Positions 1 to 11,148 of a DNA stretch of 64,000 bases are shown piece by piece (position 1 is the stretch's first letter; each line of letters starts with the position of its first letter). A program made the translations under genes and the position numbers. The notes under the pieces are model-generated. The model was not told the DNA's origin. It saw only the letters and a program-made list of their open reading frames with translations, and ran no database searches. This stretch comes from Collybia mongolica (lineage: Eukaryota > Basidiomycota > Agaricomycetes > Agaricales > Clitocybaceae), in assembly GCA_013420905.1 (NCBI GenBank), contig JAAXNY010000005.1, positions 3,658,001-3,722,000 of the forward strand, read 5' to 3'.

Positions 1-1323
1 CCCGGGCGAATGAGAGCCATGGTTCTTGTTGTTGGGTGCTAAAGAAGCAGACGGTGAGAGCATATTACCATATAATGTAGTCGAGTGATCTTGCGTGTGG
101 GAGGAATTCGGGGAATCAATCAATGACTTGAGACCTCTAGAAAGGAGTCTGCTTTGTGGCCTATGCCTTTTCGAGGGTGATTGTTGAGCTTGCCAGTTAG
201 ATGGTCTATGAAGATCCAACGGCCGTGCTCCCTATACATATCGCTTAGGGTAGGAATGGGCGATTGAAGATAACAAGAGCAAACCTTTTGGGAAACAGCC
301 CATTTGGCCAAGCTCGTCAGACTTGCTAGGTTATACATACGAAGGGATCTTAAGGAATCAGATTCTTTTGCACCTGATGAATCGGGGTCAGGGCCGACAA
401 GAACAAGAACAACACCCTGAGGGGTGCCTTCTCCGGTATTCTCGACTTCCAGTAATGACATTTGAAACACACTGGGAGGGAAAGAGTTAACACAACAGTA
501 TGAAGCTCATATGATATACTTGCCTTTCTCCTTGCCAAATCAGTCGAGACTGAGCTTCGTCGGGCCCTTTGACAGTGATCCCGCCGCTATCGTTCCATTC
601 CTGAGGAAACATATCCAGCACCGACAGTCCCTCATCATGTCCTATCAATAGAAGCCTGTCGGATTGCAATGGGAGCAAACATCGTATAGGTGACGTCGCG
701 TGAGGCAGAAATCGCGAGCCAAACTGGTTTACCTTCACGTGAGTTGGGGTAAGCGTTTGACTGACGAAGGGGAGAGGAGGCAAAGGAGGAGACGGAGTGC
801 GTGGATTGAGTGACTGGGGCGGTGAAACACTTAAATTGCTCGTTTGAATTTGTAAATTCGCCAAGTTCGCCTCGGCTGAGATCCCAAGCGACGATCCGTT
901 CGAGTTCTGCCTTTCCTTTCAGTTGCATTACAGATTATCACCAAATCAAGAAATAAAATAGTATTGTGCCGCACCATTTCTTCATTCCCCCATCCTCTTT
1001 CCCTCCTACGGATGCGTTCTTCTGGTGTGATATCTACATACCGCTCTGCAGCTCTGAGCTTGAGTTCAGCTTCATTTCCGCCCGAACCCAGTGGACGGGT
1101 TCAGCATAGTCGCCTCACCTTTTCTCAATCCAACCTCGCCACCTCCCGAACCTATGATAAGCATGATATCAGGGGAGCGTCCCATGCCGATTCATGGTAC
1201 TGCGGGTACGAGCCTTGAATTAGGACCATTCTGAGCGGCTAGGTCATCATAACTTGGTAGGCCGTCACCTCCGCTCGGGGCAGCGTTGTCTTGCTCTATT
1301 TGATCATATGGTCCCGACGACAT
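1..1323 (-). CDS. CNH (citron homology) domain protein, 5' part, runs off left edge
   Basis: I start it at the ATG at 1323 (reads MSSGPYDQIEQ), followed by a conserved-looking LPSYDDLAAQNGPNSR stretch and then RAAERYVDITPEERIRRRER around 970-1060. Downstream exons (about 924-524, 471-285, 231-1) read a proline-rich linker and then a CNH-type beta-propeller start (LLLIGHDEGLSVLDMFP, later GVVLVLVGPDP). The last visible exon is open to base 1, so the C-terminus is missing. CNH domains occur in Rho GEFs, MAP4K-type kinases and vacuolar sorting proteins; no GEF or kinase domain is visible here, so the exact role is open. Keeping frame needs GC-AG splicing at least once: the intron 523-472 has donor AG|GCAAGT, because the nearby GT site breaks frame. 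The first intron also appears to use a GC donor near 1215. Confidence 0.8.
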
Positions 1324-1745
1324 TCCTGAAGAGACGTCTGCGTCGAATTCAGAAAATTGGGCACAGGAAGTCCAGGGGTCAGTAGCATCGCCTGCCACCA
1401 ATTGTTCCCGGCGATGCCAATATAGAGATGATCACGTGTACAGCCTCAACAATATTTACCTGAAACCGACTCCGGGTTCGCTTCAACTACATTACCAAAA
1501 TTCTCCTTTCTCAGCTACACTGCTCTATGAGGAACTTCCATTCCATTATCGAACTCTAGGCTTAATTTGCAATGCTATGGGACCTATAAGGTATTTCTTG
1601 ACGCGTTGCAAATCGACAAGAACAAGCTTGAAGCTATGCATAGCCCACTAATTCCCGCGGTTCGCTGGCGCTAAAGTATACAATATAAGGTTCTTGAAGA
1701 CCCGAAGCAGAACTCTTTCCCAGGACCGACGAATTCACCGTCGTT
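1324..1745. other. Host intergenic stretch left of the transposon nest
   Basis: About 420 bases upstream of the CNH gene. No convincing gene. It ends in the 5-base duplication TCGTT (1741-1745) that flanks the nest. Before the nest arrived this joined directly to 35614, making a short divergent promoter region between the CNH gene and the MYND gene. Confidence 0.6.
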
Positions 1746-1931
1746 TGTTAGGACTAAGAAAAACCAACAGTTTCGAGTTAAGGTTCTATCTACTACAAAC
1801 AACAAACTATATACTGAAGACCATGAGGATAGTGCATGTAACTATGGACTATGGACTGCGTGTATACTACTGCAGTGGAATATCATAGAACATCATAGAA
1901 CAACTACGTAGATAAAAAGTGACTCATGACA
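1746..1931 (-). repeat. E1 LTR, left copy (3' LTR of the element)
   Basis: 186 bases, TG...CA ends in inverted orientation, matched by the split copy on the right. Its U3 end carries TGACTCA (1920-1926), a perfect AP-1/Gcn4-type bZIP core; the same heptamer is in the right copy near 35597-35603. Flanked by TCGTT. Confidence 0.9.
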
Positions 1932-1942
1932 TTACCCCCCAT

Positions 1943-3009
1943 TTAAGACCGAGATTTCCAACAGAGGCAATTGAGATGTTTCTCTGTAGGAAAGTCTTCT
2001 TTGACAGGTTCTGTCAATTGTTCGGGCATAGGAATAAAAGGAATAGAAGAGAAATCAATCACAGATAATTGTTTTGGAGCTGAAGGGTGTTGTCGATGGA
2101 ATTCAGTGACGGCACGAGGGAAATCATTTTGGAGTCGTGTTTCTAACTCCCATGTGTTATGGCGATCGGGGTGATTTTTCCATTTGACTTGGTATTCAAG
2201 TCTTCCGTTTATGATTCGTGATGCCAATACTTTTTCCAATTCCCAATCTTCACCTCTAACGTTTAGTTTGACCTTTGGTGGTTGTGGTCGATCAAATTCG
2301 TCTTCAACAAACTTCCGTAACTTTGAAACATGGAACTTTGGGTGAATCTTGTAAGATTCCAGTAATTTGACTTCATAGACTGTGTTAGAGATCTTCTTTG
2401 TAATCTCAAATGGTCCAAGTCTTTTCCAATCCAGTTTCTTCTTTGGTTGTCCTGTTGTGATATGTGAGGCATTGACTAAAACTTTATTGCCAATGTTATA
2501 TTCCTGTGGGGTTCTTCCATGATCATAGAACTTCTTCATGTCTCTGGCTGCAGAGGTAAGTGCTGCTTCCATTGCTTTTCGGATATGTTCCATTTTAAGC
2601 GCAAATTCATCATGAGACTTCAGTTGTCCTTCTTTTCATGGGGAGATTCCTGTGTTGACATTTTGTCCTTTAGTCACATAGAAAGGGGATACTCCAGTTG
2701 CACTAGAAACTCAATTGTTGTATGAAAATTCAGCAATTGGTAACCACTGTGCCCAATAATCCTGATGGTAATTGATGGAGAGTCATAAGTATTGTTCAAC
2801 TTCTTGTTTGACTTGTTCGGTTTGTCCATCTGTCTGAGGGTGATATGTTGTGGATAAGTTCTGTTTGATGCCAATTAACTTGTACAATTCTTGAGTGAAT
2901 TCCGATGCAAACTGTGGTCCTCAATCACTGATAACAACTTCAGGAAGTCCTTCATGTCTCCAAATGTGATCTCTAAATAGCCATGCTGTGCCTTCTGAAT
3001 CAATGGACT
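1943..3009 (-). pseudogene. E1 integrase C-terminal half with chromodomain (broken)
   Basis: The minus strand reads from IDSEGTAWLFRDHIW (near 3000) through integrase core motifs ([13 protein letters not shown] with the catalytic-region Glu) to a clean ORF at 2593-1943. That ORF has the GPF-type module (KRLGPFEITKKI) and a chromodomain (VLASRIINGRLEYQVKWK). Several in-frame stops interrupt 2594-3009. The zinc-binding H2C2 part and the first core Asp, about 100 codons, are absent: the reading ends at a CACTG-ended insertion, and the other side resumes at GHP near 6094. Chromodomain elements of this type target histone marks; this copy cannot be active. Confidence 0.88.
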
Positions 3010-3405
3010 CACTGTGCACCTGGTGGGGATGGTTTTTCCCCCACTTAATGGATGAAAAGGGTTTTTCCTAAGTTTAGTGGATGAAATTAAGGGGTATGAA
3101 AATAGGATGAAATTTCATCCCACATATTTCATCCTTTAAGAGGGTGAAATTGTACTGTTAAAATACCATCTATTAATGGAATGAATTTCATCCCATAAGG
3201 GGTGAAATATATGGGATGATTTTCATCTAATAAAAGGGGTGAATTTCATCCCATAAAAAGGGATGTATGGGATGATTTTCATCTAATAAAAGGAGTGAAT
3301 TTCATCCCATACAAGGGGATATATAGGATGATTTTCATCCAATAAAAGGAGATGTATAGGATAATTTTCCTGTATTTTACAGTCCCCCACATGTCCTTGT
3401 GGACT

Positions 3406-3444
3406 CTGCACAGACTCTGCATGGACTCCACAGAGTCTGTGCAG
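3406..3444. repeat. Perfect 14-base inverted repeat (hairpin)
   Basis: CTGCACAGACTCTG at 3406-3419 is repeated in reverse complement at 3431-3444 with an 11-base loop. It lies between the left sub-terminal repeats and the body of the CACTG element. Confidence 0.7.
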
Positions 3445-3628
3445 ACTCACTTACTTTCTTTTACTATTATAAATTACTTACTTACATATAAGAGTTTACT
3501 TACTAATTTTCTACATACATTGATAGGATAATATCATATATTGATAGTGAACATGATACATTAATAGTAAATACATAATTTAATATGGGCAGGGGCCCCT
3601 GCTGCCCCCATCATCCTCGTCAGCCCCC

Positions 3629-4434
3629 ATGGCATTGTCAGTGGCCTGGGTTTCAGCAGTGGCAGCACTGGCCGCTTTTCTTGGTGTTGTCCCCATTGTT
3701 GTCATTGTCCTTTGTTGTTGTTGTCATCCTCGTGGTGGTGGTGGTTGTCTTGTCCTCATTGTAGTTGTCGTCATTGCACTGTCGTTGGTACCACTGCTGC
3801 CGCTGCTGTTGCTGTCATTGCCGCAGGCCTCGTCATTGCTGTTGCTGCTATCTTCGTTGTTGTTGTCATCTTCCTCAGGTATTGTCTTGGTGTCCAAGCA
3901 TTGCAGATGCCCAGTTGTCGTTCGGGTGACTTCACCCTGCACTGGCAGGGTGGGCATGGTGGCTGATTGCGCACGAGGTGGGGGTGTAATGCTGGCAGTT
4001 CCTGCATCAAGCGCACACTTGGTCCTGGGATGGGCTATTAGCAACAGGAGTGATAAAAAAAAACACGCACACCGCTGGGGCACCCTGAGCATTGGCGGCC
4101 GTGTCCTCCTTGTTTTGGGTTCCTGAGGTTTTCCTGGGGGGGACGCGCTGCGTGGTGAGTGCATAGGTGAGCAATGTTCTGGGACTCACCTCCCTCTGCC
4201 CCTCAGGGCGCCCTTTCCCCACTGTCCCCTTGGGCCATGTCCTTTTCCACCATTCCCCCCACCTCCCTTGGCCTTGTTGTTTGCCATTTGTGCATCTCTG
4301 GGTGCTTTGGGGGCCTATTTGCTGGCATAGTGCATTGGGCGTTGGTTGGCATTGGGTGTGTTGGGTGTGTTGGGTGTGTTGGGTGCATTGGCGGTTTGGT
4401 GGACATCATTGATGTGGATGAAAGTAATCAATGA
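3629..4434 (-). other. Compositionally biased block, possible degraded coding region
   Basis: The minus strand gives Ser/Asn/Asp/Thr-rich and Pro-rich ORFs (4164-3724, 4409-4203, 4222-4007). The plus strand gives only Val/Leu/Cys runs that look like shadows of them. It includes a tandem run of TGTTGGGTG-type units near 4345-4385. No domain is recognised. It may be a low-complexity tail of a gene carried by the CACTG element. Confidence 0.3.
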
Positions 4435-4913
4435 AGGCGTGGCAACGGTAATGTGACCGTGGCATGTGCCTCAATATCATGTGACCTGTTTTTGTCGACT
4501 TGAGGCCGTTTATCTCTCAGCTGGGAATGCCAGTCTTGCCCAGTGGTTATCCATGCCAAAAATTTTAATATTATGTAATGATCCTCCCTGTGACTGTTCA
4601 AACCTGGTGGGGTGCACATTTTTCAGCCTCCTATTAATAACGAATAATATATGATTTGAATAAATAAAATTTGTCAGCATTCCCAGATTTGATCACAGGG
4701 CCCCGTTGACCAAGATGCCCAACAGCTGAACATTCTGAGCTATATCATGTGTTGGCAGCCGCTTTCACACGCTTTCCCTCTTGCTCTCATACCACCACCA
4801 TTGTGTGTTGGCTGCCTCCCATCCTCCCCCTTGTAGTAAGCACTCTTCATTGATAGATTACAATTTGTAGAGTAATAGATTACAATTACTATAGTAATAC
4901 TTGTAGTAGTCAT

Positions 4914-5500
4914 TTGAATTCCAATACAAACTATAAGGCTTTGTTAAGAATATTAATAAATGCTAATAATGATCCTACAGGAAACCTAAGGATGTCATTG
5001 GTATGCAGGATAAGACCATGCCTGACAATGTCCTCAACATGGTACACCACTTTGTTGACCTCAAAGTGCAGGTGGACAATGAGGGGGTCTCAGTATGTCT
5101 GTCTATCCAATCTAATCCAAAGCACATTAACATTGACCCGTTTTATAGATGACTTCATTACAATGAGGTCAGCAAGGACAATGGGCAGTCTGGCAGTGCA
5201 CGAACAAAAATCAACAACTTCCACCCATTACTTAATTTTTTTTTATCTTTATTATACTAATCTGACCAGCTGAACTCACCACCTTAGGTAAAGTTGTTCA
5301 TGATAAAGAAAAAGTAGGGAGTCCTATTCCATGCCCACTATGTGGCATCACTGGAAATGGGTTCTGTCTCCAGGTGCAGCTTCAGGATGACAAGGATTTA
5401 TATGGGGCCATTTGGGTAAGTTTTCTCATTACTAATCTCAATACATGATTCTAACAAATCACAGTGTTGTGTTTGCAGTCTGGTTGGTAATGCTGGTGAT
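4914..5500 (+). pseudogene. Possible captured host-gene fragment inside the CACTG element
   Basis: Two short stretches look protein-coding: one near 4980-5130 (reads DNVLNMVHHFVDLKVQVDN in one frame) and one near 5285-5416 (KVVHDKEKVGSPIPCPLCG, ending DLYGAIW). The second is followed by a textbook intron (GTAAGTTTTC...TTTGCAG, about 5417-5479) and then SGW and a stop. Preserved splice signals with no start or transposase domain suggest a gene fragment picked up by the transposon. No family recognised. Confidence 0.35.
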
Positions 5501-6085
5501 CAGGAACTTCAGAATGAGGGATATGAATCAGCAGTATACTAGTTGATAGAGCATTCAAATTACAATACCTTAGATCTTATGGATGTTAAACCTTAACTGT
5601 ACAAAATGGATGAAGTGTGTTTATTGATAACAGGGAAGAAAGAATGAATTCGAATTCAAGTGATGTAAATAGCATGAAATTAATCCCCACAAAAGCTATT
5701 ATTCTCACCTGCAATGGTATGAAATTCATCCCATAGCCTTAAAAATTTATAGTAATGTTACCCCAAAAAATGTTGCTATTTTCACCCATCAAGGTATTAA
5801 ATTAATCCCATATTGGTAGGAATTACCTCCCACAATGGTTGTTTTTTCCACCTATGGTGGAATGAAATTCATCCCATAGCCTCAACAATCAGGGGTATGA
5901 ATACAGACAAATTTCATATGAAATTCATCCACTAAATCATACCTTAAGGGGGGGTTTTTCCTCCTTTTTTTCCCTCCACAGAGGGTATTTTTTCATACAT
6001 CTTTGGGATGAAATTCATATATTAATGTATTAAATTCATTACTTAAGGGGATGAAATATGGGTTGAATTTCATCCATTTCCAGTT

Positions 6086-7117
6086 TCACAGTGGATGTCC
6101 AGCAATGACTGTGTTGTGATATTTCTCAAGAATTTTCCTTTTGACAGTATCATTGTGTACTATGATTAATCCATCTCTAAAGGTAAGACCATCTTTTTGT
6201 TCCCATATCGCTTTGTCTTTAGGGTTGACTGGTGCAAAACCTTTATTCTTGAGTAATTTTACAATTTCATTGCCTTTGGTTGACAGTTTGATTGCTCCTT
6301 TAGACTCTAGAACTGCAATTCTTTCAGGCTGTAAAAGGGTGACATTTTTATTGTCATGTTCTACCCCCTCTTTATGATCTGGCCTTCTGGACAGACTATC
6401 AGCTTTCAGCATCATTTTTCCAGGTTGGTGATGGAGTTCAAAATTGTAATCTGCTAATTCTCCAGACCATCTTGCTTGTCTGCAATTTAATTTCTTCGCA
6501 GTCATGAAGTACTGAAGGTTACAATGATCTGTGTGGATTTCAATTTTCTGTTTTGATCCTTGAATGTAATGTCTCCATTCACTTAGAGATCTCATGATTG
6601 CTAGCATCTCTTTGTCATGAATTTGGTAATTCTGTTCTGCTGGATTAAAACCCCATGAATAAAATGCTATTGGGTGCCATTCTCTGTCAATTTTCTGACT
6701 AAGAATTGCTCCGGAAGCAAAGTCTGACATGTCTGTCTTGATTTTGTACTGTTCATTGTCTTGTGCCAGTCTGAGTACTGGGGCATCCATTACAACTTTC
6801 TTTAATTTATTGAAAGATTCTTGGGCTTCAGGTGTCCACACAAATTTTTCATTTGATTTCTTTGAGAGATCATAAATCCCTCTCGCAATGTGTGCAAAGC
6901 CTTTGATGAACTTCTGATAAAAATTGCAAAAGCCTAAAAACAATTGTGCCTCTTTGAGATTCTTTGGGACTGGCCATTCCGTGATTGCTAACGCTTTGAC
7001 TGGATCCATGGAGACTGTTCCATTTTCAATGACAACACCAAGGTATTCAATCTTAGTTTTCTCAAACTCGCATATTTCTGGTTTCAAATAGAGTTTGTTC
7101 TTTCTGAGAATTTCCAA
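6086..7117 (-). pseudogene. E1 reverse transcriptase C-terminus and RNase H, up to integrase zinc finger
   Basis: Reads the RT thumb/connection (EYLGVVIENGTVSMDPVKAL, LGFCNFYQKFIKGFAHIA), then RNase H (KTDMSDFASGAILSQ, WHPIAFYSWGFNPAEQNY, HDKEMLAI, HTDHCNLQYF, ADSLSRRPDHK). It enters the integrase N-terminal zinc-binding region at VIAGHP, where the CACTG element cuts it at about 6093. This is the longest intact ORF left in E1 (343 codons). Confidence 0.9.
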
Positions 7118-7164
7118 GACCTCTTTTACAATTCGTCAGTGCTCTTCTAATGTCTGAATATAGA

Positions 7165-7542
7165 TGTCAGCGATGCAACAATAACAGTCACTGCAGGATA
7201 TCAGAGAGTAGAAGAGGAGAGATAGCACAAGAGATAGAGAGTTGAAAAGACCTGTCTGTATTGCAGAGAATAGACAAGATCAAGACTACAGAACAAGTAG
7301 CTAGGGGAGCAGTATATATACAACTACCTAAGGGGGACCAGAGTAGAATAAATATGGAGAAAGGTAAACCAAACATAACCAGGGTAGTGCACAGCATCAA
7401 TCAAATGATGAAGTGGAATGATGGGAATGATGGGAGAATTGTAACTACTGGGGATAGATGAATTAACAGCCAATCCCCCTAGATAAGAGATAAGATAAGA
7501 TCAAAAAGATGGAGATAAGATGGGAATATAATTTTCATGACA
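7165..7542. mobile_element. Solo LTR (378 bases) inserted in the E1 RT gene
   Basis: Starts TGTCAGCG and ends TCATGACA, flanked by ATAGA (7160-7164) and ATAAA (7543-7547), a 5-base duplication with one change. Removing the LTR and one copy of the duplication rejoins the RT frame just after the YIDD active site, which supports the boundaries. No internal region remains, so it is a recombined remnant of another gypsy-like element. Confidence 0.8.
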
Positions 7543-8046
7543 ATAAACTAGGATGTCATCTATGTATGCCATGACTTTCCCTTGTCTAATCAAGTCTCCA
7601 AAAAGTGTATTCATCATCATTTGGAATGTAGCTGGTGAGTTGCAAAGTCTGAAGAACATAACTGTTGGCTCAAATAGACCATGATTCATCAGGAATGCTG
7701 CTTTCTCTTGGTTGCCTTCTTTGATGCAGATATTGTTGAATCCCCATCTAATGTCCATCTTTGAAAAGTATTTAGCTTTTCAAAGGCAAGCAATAATGTC
7801 TGAGATAAGCAGTAAAGGGTACATATTCCTGAGTGATACTGCATTTAAAGGCTGGTAATCCATTATGGGTCTTAACTTCCCATCTTTCTTTCCAGCAAAG
7901 AAGAATCCTGCTGCCCATGGTGACTTGGAGGGTCTGATGCATCCAGTTTTGAGATTCTTGTCAAGAGACTCATCTAGATGCTTCTCTTCCTCTGGGCTAA
8001 TTGGATAAACCTTCAGGATTTTCAATGGATTGGTTCCGGGTTTCAA
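7501..8046 (-). pseudogene. E1 reverse transcriptase, N-terminal half
   Basis: 8046-7780 reads the start of RT (GCIRPSKSPWAAGFFFAGKK, LRPIMDYQPLNAV). 7758-7548 reads the palm (MDIRWGFNNICIKEG, then MAYIDDILVY with the YxDD box). A frame break separates the two near 7770 and a solo LTR follows YIDD. Confidence 0.88.
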
Positions 8047-8112
8047 ATCAATTGCGTGGTCCCATGGCCTTTTTGGTGGTAGTTCATCAAAACCTTTCTT
8101 CTCAGAGATCTC

Positions 8113-9051
8113 TCAGTACTCATGATAATGTCCAGGTACAATGTCTTCAAATTGTGTTGACCATTTTTCCTTTTCAGACGCTTGTTGCGCAATCTGTTGT
8201 GAGATATTCATCGTTGCAAAGATCTTTAATTTTCTTGCAACAGGGGTCTTACTCATTTTGTAGATTAACAGGCCAACATTCATATCCAACAATTCCAGTA
8301 TAACCATTTGAACAAACTGGGCTTCTTCTTTAATCCATCTGAATGTGTTGGATTCTTGCTTTGGCTCAGGATCGGGTTTAGGCATAGCATTGATTTTCTC
8401 TTGTTTCTTTGCCTTCCTTTCCTTCACTTCAGCATTGAGTTTCTCAACTCGAGCACATCCACAGCTACTAGGGCATCTCATAAATTTAATATCACCTGTT
8501 TGCCAGTCAATTTCAGGATTGTGTTTAACCAACCACATATGTCTAATAATAATGCACATTTTGCCAATATTTGTAAGATAAAACATGGCTTTATCATGAT
8601 GATTCTTGTAGTGCATAATCATGATAACATAGTCCGTGATTGATCCAGCCAAGTTCCTAGTTCCGTCAACATTATAGACTGGGATGGCGCATGGCAGTTT
8701 CTCAATTTTTAGATCATTGCCTTCTGCAAATTCCCTGTCCATGAACAAACCTGTAGCTCCCCAGTCTAGAAGACCATCAACTTGGACCATCATATAATTA
8801 TCTGGGTGTTTAAGTCCAACACCTAGTTTTGTATATGTGTCTCCATAGGTTGAACTGATCATCAACTTTTCTGGGAAGCGTTCACCATTGCCATTTGCCT
8901 TTGTGCCTGTGGTTTTTACTTCTGAGTTTCCCTTCTCAGTGGTCTTATTGCTCTTTTTGTAAATAAAATCATTTGTATTCTTGAAACTACTAGTTGCAAT
9001 GTCTACATAATTTGGACCGGAATTCCCTTGACTGGAGGGAGGTCCATTCAA
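8113..9051 (-). pseudogene. E1 aspartic protease region
   Basis: 312-codon ORF between gag and RT. The active-site segment reads LLDWGATGLFMD; retropepsins need D-S/T-G, so the Trp is probably inactivating. The tail (MWLVKHNPEIDWQTGDIKF) is typical of the gypsy protease-RT linker. Lysine-rich segments follow. Confidence 0.8.
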
Positions 9052-9137
9052 AAACCCTTATCGCGAAGCATCTTCGCCATCTCTTTCTTCTGATCATTGG
9101 TCATCTCTTCTACTGTAGCTACTCATATCATACTGCA

Positions 9138-9179
9138 ACAGTTTCTGGCTATATGTCCAGGTTTTCCACATTTGTAACA
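9138..9179 (-). pseudogene. E1 gag zinc knuckle
   Basis: Minus strand reads CYKCGKPGHIARNC, a CX2CX4HX4C knuckle, out of frame with the surviving gag ORF and followed by a stop. Confidence 0.85.
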
Positions 9180-9353
9180 AGTAAAGTTCAGCCTTTTCTG
9201 TGAACTATCTACATCCATGACATTTGGATCTTTGGCAGGCGTGGCAGCGGCGGCGGCAGGTGCGGGTGTCCAAGTCTTTGGTTTTGGTTGTTTGTTGCGT
9301 TGTCCGGTGGTCTGTGTATGGGGAGCATTCTTGGAGTGAATGCTTTGTCCTTC

Positions 9354-10046
9354 TCAATATGCACAATCCAATAGAACTATGCAGTCATACCATCCCTGGA
9401 GGTCCTTGTTATCCAGCACTGGCACGTTGCTGTAAACCTTGTGCAGGAGGTTGGGGTTCAACCCATGCTTGAATTCTGCAACTAGTGTGACATCATTAAA
9501 TCCTGTAAGTGGAGCCTGAGATCTGAAACTGTTGACATAAACCTCTGCCATTGTAGAACCCTGAGAAAGTTTGGATAATTCCTCCTGAGCCACATCTGTG
9601 TTGTGGACAGGTTTGAAATAGTCTTTGAACTTCTCGGTGAATGAGTTCCAATTGGTGAAAGGGGCCATGCCAGTTCCATTCTCAAAGGCTTCAATTTCCT
9701 GATACATCAAATTGCGCCAATTTTCTGCAATGTTTCCTTTGCCATTCTGAATCATGGATAATGCAAACATAATCTTCTGATTCTCATCCAAAATGTTTTT
9801 GCCTCTAAAATAGAAGACACAAGATCTAATGAAGGTGTCAACCTTCTCTGGCTCTCCATTGAATTCTTTCAGGGCCTTGATCTTGATCTTTGATGGCTTA
9901 GGCTGGGCCATTGTAGCAGTGAGGTGTTCCATATTGTCTGTGGTGCAAGTCCAGACAGGAACAAGGTTGGAGATGGAGGTAATGAGGCAGCCAAGATAAC
10001 CAGCCCAGGAATCATTGGGTTGGGTGTTGACAGGAGTGGTGGACAT
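9354..10046 (-). pseudogene. E1 gag, capsid part
   Basis: Starts at the ATG at 10046 (MSTTPVNTQPNDSW). It contains the typical gypsy gag segment: IKALKEFNGEPEKVDTFIRS, then the Trp-Phe-rich part around NWNSFTEKFKDYFKP, and FKHGLNPNLLHKVY. The ORF stops at 9354, before the knuckle at 9138-9179, so gag is truncated. Confidence 0.88.
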
Positions 10047-10725
10047 GATGGGATATAATGTGATGTGAGGAGGTGTGTGGATAGGAGTAGGAATGTGTGT
10101 GAATGGGTATGGAAAAAGCAATGTTATGAGTACTACTCGATAACACTGGTGCTGGTTGGTCTTGTGCCTATCGTATCTGTGAACAGTGACTTTGTTTGAG
10201 TTGCATTCAGGGAGATTGGTCAAGACGAGAAAATCTTTTGCTGATCAGACCAGGGCCCTCTGCTAGGATAGGCACCCCCTGGTGGATTGTCTGTTCTCCA
10301 AAGATCACTAGACACTCCCTTGACAAGCTCTCTTTGGCACAGGCCACAGATATGAGCTAAGCTGATTATGAGTGGATTTTCCCAATGTGAGCGTTGAGCA
10401 CGAAAGGTAAAGATGTTGAGTAAAAGTGAAAAGATAAAATGAAATATTGTGTAGCAGTGATTAGACGAGAAATCAGTCTCAATTTGGAGACATGGAAAGG
10501 GTAGAGGTTGGAGGAATAGGAAATGCAGTGATTGGGTTGAGGAGAATGTAAAATGTGTAGTGGGTGTGGTGAGTGTTGGTTAGAGTAGAGAAGAGGAGAG
10601 AAGAGGAGAGAAGAGGAGAGGAGAGGAGAGTGATGGGAACAACTCCTGAATAGCAGAGATCAATGCGAAAGTGAAGCAGTGCTAGACAAGGGATCTATCT
10701 GGTCACAGGTGGTAACTTGAAACAA
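10047..10725 (-). other. E1 5' leader with GA-rich tandem repeat
   Basis: Untranslated leader between the right LTR and gag. It has a GA-rich array of AGAAGAGGAG-type units at about 10575-10632. No gene. Confidence 0.6.
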
Positions 10726-10840
10726 TGTTAGGACTAAGAAAAACCAACAGTTTCAAGTTAAGGTTCTATCTACTACAAACAACAAACTATATACTAAAGA
10801 CCATGAGGATAGTGCATGTAACTACAGACTATGGACTGCA
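10726..10840 (-). repeat. E1 LTR, right copy, first part (interrupted at 10840)
   Basis: Matches 1746-1860 with a few transitions. The match stops exactly at ATGGACTGCA and resumes at 35526 after a 24.7 kb insertion. The bases 10826-10840 are repeated at 35511-35525 as a target-site duplication with one difference. Confidence 0.9.
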
Positions 10841-11148
10841 TCAATGCTTCTTGATCTTTTACCACCACCATCTGACCATGGGAATTCGTCCCCCCTGCAC
10901 TAGGTCATCCCTAAACTACCTAACACCTCATCCCTAATCAAGATTGCCTTTCATCAGACCATTCTTTTGGCCTGGGCCACTATCCTTTTACACCATATCC
11001 AAAATTTTAACTTATCAGAGCTGATCCTGACTATCTGCAGGGTCATCTCATCTTGCCTGTACTGGGGGCTTCACTAATCTGTTCACATCCACCTTATCAA
11101 CTACCAGGCCACATGGGGATACCACAACTCTCATACTCTGCTTCGCGC

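Larger units (their letters stand above)
3010..6093. mobile_element. CACTG...CAGTG-ended DNA element inserted in E1 integrase
   Basis: The ends form an imperfect inverted repeat: CACTGTGCACCTGG on the left against CACTGTGAAACTGG from the right end. Both sub-terminal zones (about 3040-3370 and 5640-6080) are packed with short near-palindromic units of the type GGATGAAATTCATCC in both directions, as seen in CACTA/EnSpm-like elements. No transposase is recognisable, so it looks non-autonomous. The flanks show no clean duplication, and about 100 codons of integrase are missing across the junction, so the insertion may have come with a deletion. A CACTA-related fungal group such as Plavaka is a possible source, but this is inference. 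Confidence 0.6.

Noticed and set aside
3629..4126. Plus-strand ORF with long Val/Leu/Cys runs resembling a membrane protein
   Set aside because: It is the mirror of a Ser/Asn/Asp/Thr-rich minus-strand reading of a low-complexity block; the runs come from GTT/GTC repeats.
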